In this document: positions 60,701 to 64,000 of the stretch, piece after piece
How the letters are laid out: every line of letters starts with the position of its first letter
Numbering within the stretch: position 1 is the stretch's first letter
Source of the DNA: Turneriella parva DSM 21527
GTDB taxonomy: Bacteria > Spirochaetota > Leptospiria > Turneriellales > Turneriellaceae
Length of the DNA stretch: 64,000 nucleotides
Reading direction: 5' to 3'
Assembly (NCBI RefSeq): GCF_000266885.1
Contig: NC_018020.1
Coordinates: 1,798,001 to 1,862,000 of the forward strand
Notes under the pieces: generated by a model
Told to the model about the DNA's origin: nothing
What the model saw: the letters and a program-made list of their open reading frames with translations, nothing else
Databases searched by the model: none
Position numbers and translations under genes: made by a program

Positions 60701-60892
60701 GGCGAGCGCCTCAGACTCAGGGATCATGACATGGTGAAGAACCTGGTGAATCTTGCAGACATCTATTACCTGCAGGGTCTTTTTGGCCGCTCGCGCACGA
60801 TTATTGACTTCGCCGCGAAAATAGATCCTCATAACCCGAAGGTGAAGCGCGTGCTCGACGCGCTGGCGCGCAAGAACACGGCCACTGCCTGA
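57770..60892 (+). CDS. SpoIIE-family protein phosphatase with membrane sensor, HAMP and TPRs
   Basis: 1040 residues. About seven N-terminal membrane helices (~1-240), a large extracytoplasmic region and another helix (FILLLIGAMVLIIVGFPFFF) precede a HAMP domain (LVTPLNSLLAGVNQVNNGDL) and a coiled coil. The PP2C-type SpoIIE domain retains its metal-binding acids: GGDTCITSS, NADAMGKSMQGAGG, GSDGRDDLL and TDDLSLLRIGY. A C-terminal TPR region (~880-1030) probably docks partners. Such proteins dephosphorylate STAS antagonists like the one at 17055. The ATG at 57770 is used rather than the TTG five codons earlier. Confidence 0.9.
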   Translation: MNFLQSVYLDYFTLGSVIPVLFLFICAAVFFQVKDKSRATKVLANGLLIYGIFVSSYIIASTFYHPLAAFHRWSTVGFVLIAVSLLTQIFFEFPEPVHTRVAKILVRAMIAVAIGFATWFMVQTHDSGYIYHFEGHYYDFDADDASYVISIAILVYVFTLIGIGIWRVIAVKGRDRWTIAGLILGIVAATILPAYLNTLSREGGMDRGTFQTVFDMSTILGAFVIVIIYMNNTSDKTTFMAKIILVSVVVFLLVLQGISYFAFQEKESAYDGVKSEQANRFREVGIEPEALRYAISYDLVKKKTEPLKSIASAEVDVAEQINGYEFAFVWQKIYYLNEDIAFKDKVEKILQSAPPTFAGYANAIFPMLEKKETCTKAAILGKIDKLQRPVIYRRYKLSKIPDFNFREAAIKFLGKSHRGFETFSEAMRAYLKENTTDSGAVLKAKLLQFAEEVVPPGARHYRKDKSNGAHYTAYVGIDFKKGKMVEVGFDYLDYRKYVHPLGVKFILLLIGAMVLIIVGFPFFFSRALVTPLNSLLAGVNQVNNGDLNVELPIYVEDEIGYLSRSFNGMVHSIKDSKQKLQEYAETLEDKVKERTAELQKAFEEVNALKKQQDGDYFLTSLLTHPLGSNKADSPNLNVDVLLEQKKKFEFRKWARDIGGDTCITSSITLKGKPHTVFLNADAMGKSMQGAGGILVLGSVFHSVIERTKLSPKEADVFPEHWLKYTFIELHRVFEVFDGSMLISLVMGLVDDESGLMYYINAEHPWSVLYRQGKAEFIEKELVLRKLGTQGVAGQIEVCTLQLEPKDVIFIGSDGRDDLLLGYDNDGARIINEDENLFLKVIEEAEGHLDRIKDILENYGELTDDLSLLRIGYKEDVHHDHTQLTQHVIQLLNRARLAVKANQLKVAIGDLEEAHRIDDAQPEVMRDLIKAYLKDKQFEKAANLAEDYIHIKPADSEFLYIASYCHKVLQNYKKAADFGERLRLRDHDMVKNLVNLADIYYLQGLFGRSRTIIDFAAKIDPHNPKVKRVLDALARKNTATA

Positions 60893-60897
60893 CGACG

Positions 60898-61323
60898 ATG
60901 GCCGAATTACAGACGGGTTCGATTGCTACCCGCGAAGAAGAATTGCTCGCAGACTTTGAGGTCTTCGACGACTGGGCCGACCGTTACCGCTATCTGATCG
61001 AACTCGGTGAAGGTCTGCCGGCGCTCGCGCCCGAGCACAAAACCGAAGCGAACAAGGTTCAGGGGTGCCAGTCGCAGGTATGGCTGGTGGCAAAAAAAGC
61101 CGATGGCAGAATATACTTCGACGCTGACAGCGATTCTGCAATCACAAGAGGATTAATCGCTCTTCTGGTTCGGCTATTCTCGGGCGCTACGGCCAATGAA
61201 ATCGGCGGGGCGAATCTTTCGATCATCGAGAGACTAGGTTTCGCCAAACACCTTTCGATGTCCCGCGCCAATGGCTTTGCTTCGATGATACAAATGATCA
61301 AACGCCTCGCCAGCCAGTCATGA
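60898..61323 (+). CDS. sufE: SufE-type sulfur acceptor
   Basis: 141 residues. SufE accepts persulfide sulfur from the SufS desulfurase for Fe-S cluster assembly. The acceptor Cys lies in NKVQGCQSQVWLVA; the N-terminal block FDDWADRYRYLIELGEGLP is typical. The gene lies 5 bases after the phosphatase and overlaps the next gene by four bases, so it sits inside an operon without other suf genes. Confidence 0.92.
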   Translation: MAELQTGSIATREEELLADFEVFDDWADRYRYLIELGEGLPALAPEHKTEANKVQGCQSQVWLVAKKADGRIYFDADSDSAITRGLIALLVRLFSGATANEIGGANLSIIERLGFAKHLSMSRANGFASMIQMIKRLASQS

Positions 61324-62771
61324 ATTTTGCTAGCAGGCTCCTCTTTCAGCAACCTGTTAGAATTATTTGCGCGATTCTTGCAGTTTCGGCAACTTACGCG
61401 AATCAGACAGCCAACAAATACGACGGCAGAGTCACCTGGAGCGATGCTTACGTTCTTGAGCTCGTTCGCCCCGTTTCTGAGAGCACGGAAACCAAAGCTT
61501 ACCTCGCCGGAGTCGTGCAGAATCTGATTGCCGACGAACTGTCTCTGCAGCGCTCGGCGGTGACGCGCGGCAAACTTTCGCCGCTCAGTATAGAATATTC
61601 GCTGCAGCAAACCCATGAAGAGCTGCCAGCCGATGAGCGCCGGGCGCTGCTCGAAAGGCATCCCAAACCCGAGGTGCTGCCGCTTAAGATTGTGCGCGTT
61701 CCCGCAGCGCCGGGTGCTTCAGAAGATTGTGCCAAACGCAAAGACGATCGTTATACGCTGGCAACCCGCATACGCGCGGTGGGCACAAAAGTTACGCTGC
61801 ATGTCGCGCTTTGCCAGGGCGCAGAAATTCTGCACGCGCAGAGCACAACCGTCGATGAACAAGAACTGGTGTCAGGTGTCACGAAGCTGGTGAACCCGAT
61901 TCGAGCCAAGCTCACGGGCGACAACTATGCATCTCTCAAGATCGAATCGACACCCGTGCGTGCTTCGGTTTATCTCGACGATCAGTTTTTGGGAAAAACA
62001 CCTCTGAACTATTCGTATCTGATTCCCGGCAAATACCGTTTGGTATTGAAGCTCGACGGTTATGAGTCACAGGCCGTGCCGATTGAACCGCAGAGCGGCG
62101 CGGTCTTCACCCGGTCGTTTTCGCTTTCGCCCGGCAAGACCGGCGGTCGCCTTGAGCTTATCACCGACCCGCCCGATGCGCGCATCTATCTTGATGCGGA
62201 TTATAAGGGCAAGACACCCAAGACGCTTGAAAATATCACGCTCGGAACCTATCGCGTGCATCTGCTTTTGCCTGAGAAAGGTGAAGCCTACAAGACTGTG
62301 ACTCTCACCGAGGCGACCCCCTACCTCAAGATTTCAGAATCACTCACCGAATTTATCGACCAGCGGCAGTCGGGCCTTTTGGGGCTTTCTTACAAGACAT
62401 GGTATTACATGTCGCTCACAACTTCGGCTCTGTTCTTCGGCAGTGGCATCGCATTTTATGTCTGGCGCGACGAAGCTCAAGAGCAGATATTCGGACGTTT
62501 AAGCGGCAAATCTGTTTCGCAGTACACGACAGAAGACAACATATTTCTCGCCGAACAGAACGCAGCATATGAGTCGCGCGGCACGTACGCGACTGCCTTC
62601 ACAGTGACCGCTGGCTTCTTCGCCGCCCTCTCGATCTATTTTTACGTGCAGCATTTGCTTTCGGCCGACGACGGCATCGTCATGAAACAAAAGCCCAAAA
62701 CCGAAGACTATGAAATTCGTATCGGCGCAATGCCGGGCAATCAGGGCGTTTCGGCGCACTTTCATTTCTGA
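61320..62771 (+). CDS. PEGA-domain envelope protein
   Basis: 483 residues. An N-terminal signal (IICAILAVSATYA), an unassigned ~180-residue domain with two Cys, then two PEGA repeats: ASLKIESTPVRASVYLDDQF...LGKTPLNY and LELITDPPDARIYLDADYKG. Two later hydrophobic helices (YMSLTTSALFFGSGIAFYVW; AFTVTAGFFAALSIYFYV) place it in a membrane. PEGA domains often bind surface or wall components. Coupled to sufE through an ATGA overlap. The first domain is unfamiliar. Confidence 0.8.
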   Translation: MNFASRLLFQQPVRIICAILAVSATYANQTANKYDGRVTWSDAYVLELVRPVSESTETKAYLAGVVQNLIADELSLQRSAVTRGKLSPLSIEYSLQQTHEELPADERRALLERHPKPEVLPLKIVRVPAAPGASEDCAKRKDDRYTLATRIRAVGTKVTLHVALCQGAEILHAQSTTVDEQELVSGVTKLVNPIRAKLTGDNYASLKIESTPVRASVYLDDQFLGKTPLNYSYLIPGKYRLVLKLDGYESQAVPIEPQSGAVFTRSFSLSPGKTGGRLELITDPPDARIYLDADYKGKTPKTLENITLGTYRVHLLLPEKGEAYKTVTLTEATPYLKISESLTEFIDQRQSGLLGLSYKTWYYMSLTTSALFFGSGIAFYVWRDEAQEQIFGRLSGKSVSQYTTEDNIFLAEQNAAYESRGTYATAFTVTAGFFAALSIYFYVQHLLSADDGIVMKQKPKTEDYEIRIGAMPGNQGVSAHFHF

Positions 62772-62824
62772 GATGCTCAACAAGCTCCCGATGCCTGCCA
62801 GACGTTTCATTTTTCAGCAGACCG

Positions 62825-63979
62825 CTAACCTTCACCCAAGGGCGTCGCGCGTTTTGTTTCGCTGAGTGACATGATGTTGGGTTTCGCCCCCGCGAACAAG
62901 AAGTGTGGTATGCGGTTGCTGCGAATCTCAAGATAGTCATAAGCGTCCCAGGTGGCGGCGCGCAGCAGGTCGCGTTCTGAAAACTTTTCTTCTTTTTGCA
63001 GCGCGCGCAGTTCTTGCAAGACCGAGAGGTCGGTGTTGGTTGCCAGCGAGTCGGTGCCGATGAGCATTTTGAGCGGTGCGTTTTTAAGCGTCTCCCAGTT
63101 GGTGCGTTCGATACCGAGGTGCTTGTTCGACCGGTGGCACATGACCCACGCGGCGTGCGGCACATAGTCACTCAGCTTGTCGATGTCTTCGACACGGGCG
63201 GCAGAAAGGTGCACCAGCAAAAGTTTCTTGAACGAGAGCATTCCTACTGAATAGAGATAATCGACCGCAGAGCGCCCTTGCATTTCGTGATGCTTCACGT
63301 GCTGGCCGATCTTTTTCAGAAACGCGACAATTTCGCCGCGGTCGTGCTGAAAGTCAATTTCATCGGGGCTTTCGAGCAGGTGAATCGAAACCGAAGTGTG
63401 GCGCGCCTTTTCGCGCACAAAATGCATTTGCAGCGGCGAAGAGCCGTAAACCGAATGCACTGTCGGGTAAAAGGTCGAATCGAGATTCAACAGTTCACGC
63501 GCCTTTTCGATGCGGGCCACATCGCTCGGCGATGAAAAACCGAGAAGCTCGAGATAGCGGTTGCCGCTGAAAGTTGGCAGGTCGCGCAAGAAGCGGATAA
63601 AGTCTGTGCTGTTGCAGATATCGCAGAAGAAAAACGTGCCCTGTTCTTCTGCCTGTTTTATCGCCGCAACGGCGGCCTGGCGAATCTGCTGGCTGGTCAT
63701 TTGACCGCGCGTTGACTGAATGATGCCACCCATATCGGTGAGGCGACTGCCGTAGGGTACCTTGGCGGCCATGCACGAAAGTTCTATGTGGCTGTGCGCG
63801 TTGACGAAACCGGGCACCACAACACCCGGTGGCAGCATGCGCGCAAAAAATTCTTTGGGAGGTTTACCGAAACCCGAATCGACAATCTGTTTGCCCGAGA
63901 CGATATACCATGGGTCGGCGCGAAAGTCGGCTTCGCGGGTGAGGCCCCATTCACCGCGCAGTACCTCAAACAGATTCAT
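62825..63979 (-). CDS. Amidohydrolase family deaminase/hydrolase
   Basis: 384 residues. Metal-dependent TIM-barrel signatures: VPGFVNAHSHIELS, HLLESPDEIDF, LLVHLSAARVEDIDKL, MCHRSNKHLG and GTDSLATNTDLSVL (catalytic Asp). The N- and C-terminal strands form the usual small beta-sandwich. The order of motifs resembles the chlorohydrolase/cytosine-deaminase branch that includes aminodeoxyfutalosine deaminase of menaquinone synthesis; that assignment is only a possibility. The start at 63979 leaves 21 bases to the window edge. Confidence 0.83.
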   Translation of the reverse strand: MNLFEVLRGEWGLTREADFRADPWYIVSGKQIVDSGFGKPPKEFFARMLPPGVVVPGFVNAHSHIELSCMAAKVPYGSRLTDMGGIIQSTRGQMTSQQIRQAAVAAIKQAEEQGTFFFCDICNSTDFIRFLRDLPTFSGNRYLELLGFSSPSDVARIEKARELLNLDSTFYPTVHSVYGSSPLQMHFVREKARHTSVSIHLLESPDEIDFQHDRGEIVAFLKKIGQHVKHHEMQGRSAVDYLYSVGMLSFKKLLLVHLSAARVEDIDKLSDYVPHAAWVMCHRSNKHLGIERTNWETLKNAPLKMLIGTDSLATNTDLSVLQELRALQKEEKFSERDLLRAATWDAYDYLEIRSNRIPHFLFAGAKPNIMSLSETKRATPLGEG

Positions 63980-64000
63980 CAGGGCCTAAGCGGCGTCATC

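Overview
This 64 kb window is a stretch of bacterial chromosome. The gene content points to a spirochaete of the order Leptospirales, most like a Turneriella-type organism. That is inference from the families seen: a giant SpiroCoCo-type coiled-coil protein, a class III cyclase behind a 7TMR-DISM module, SpoIIE/STAS signalling, CarD, lpxD and O-antigen genes of an outer-membrane bacterium, and pyruvate phosphate dikinase. No plasmid, phage, transposase or CRISPR array is visible. Genes lie on both strands in short operons, often with overlapping stops or ATGA junctions.

Layout. 1-10.2 kb: a truncated membrane protein, a GST-like protein, a gene split by a 2-base frameshift, a sensor kinase with a dead receiver domain, a membrane-anchored penicillin-acylase homologue, a DciA-like protein, a lipoprotein serine hydrolase and murC. 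10.2-13.7 kb: infA, lpxD, recG. 13.8-21.4 kb: the SpiroCoCo protein, a STAS protein, a START-like protein, an EAL-CBS-GGDEF enzyme, and a nitroreductase/TetR pair with a clear operator. 21.4-22.4 kb: a tRNA cluster (Pro, Arg, broken Arg-like copy, His, Leu, Gly) whose spacers are packed with hairpins. 22.4-31 kb: an oligopeptide-type binding lipoprotein, a class A PBP with a partner membrane protein, rplU, an SRPBCC protein and an adenylate cyclase. 31-41 kb: ppa, two ABC-F genes (one interrupted by an in-frame stop and preceded by a likely translational attenuator), fur, a tandem TonB-C-like pair, HAD, HIT, a lipoprotein and a secreted caspase-like protein. 41-50.3 kb: ppdK, a degenerate SpoIIE-type protein, a thioesterase, an OmpA/PD40 protein, ispD, a PIN-TRAM protein and carD. 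50.4-64 kb: a surface-polysaccharide operon (O-antigen ligase, GT2, sugar-phosphate transferase, galE) behind a DEAD-box helicase, then a SpoIIE-TPR phosphatase, sufE, a PEGA protein and an amidohydrolase.

How the genes work together. Envelope construction is the dominant theme: murC, the PBP, lpxD, ispD, galE, sugar transferase and ligase, OmpA, PEGA. The second theme is signalling: c-di-GMP, cAMP, SpoIIE/STAS partner switching and histidine kinase, with several catalytically degraded members.

The most unusual signals are non-coding. (i) A 159-160 bp nested-palindrome repeat occurs three times (1350, 7077, 27965), with a compensatory base-pair change between copies. (ii) A tRNA-Arg-like sequence has its 5' acceptor strand replaced and a 54-nt double hairpin inserted in the T-loop. 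(iii) Two exact 58-nt tandem units follow tRNA-Leu, each restarting with the tRNA's 3' end and showing four covarying base pairs. (iv) A Met-Arg-stop mini-ORF leader could unmask the ribosome binding site of the interrupted ABC-F gene. (v) Some promoters sit so close to the ATG that leaderless mRNAs are expected.
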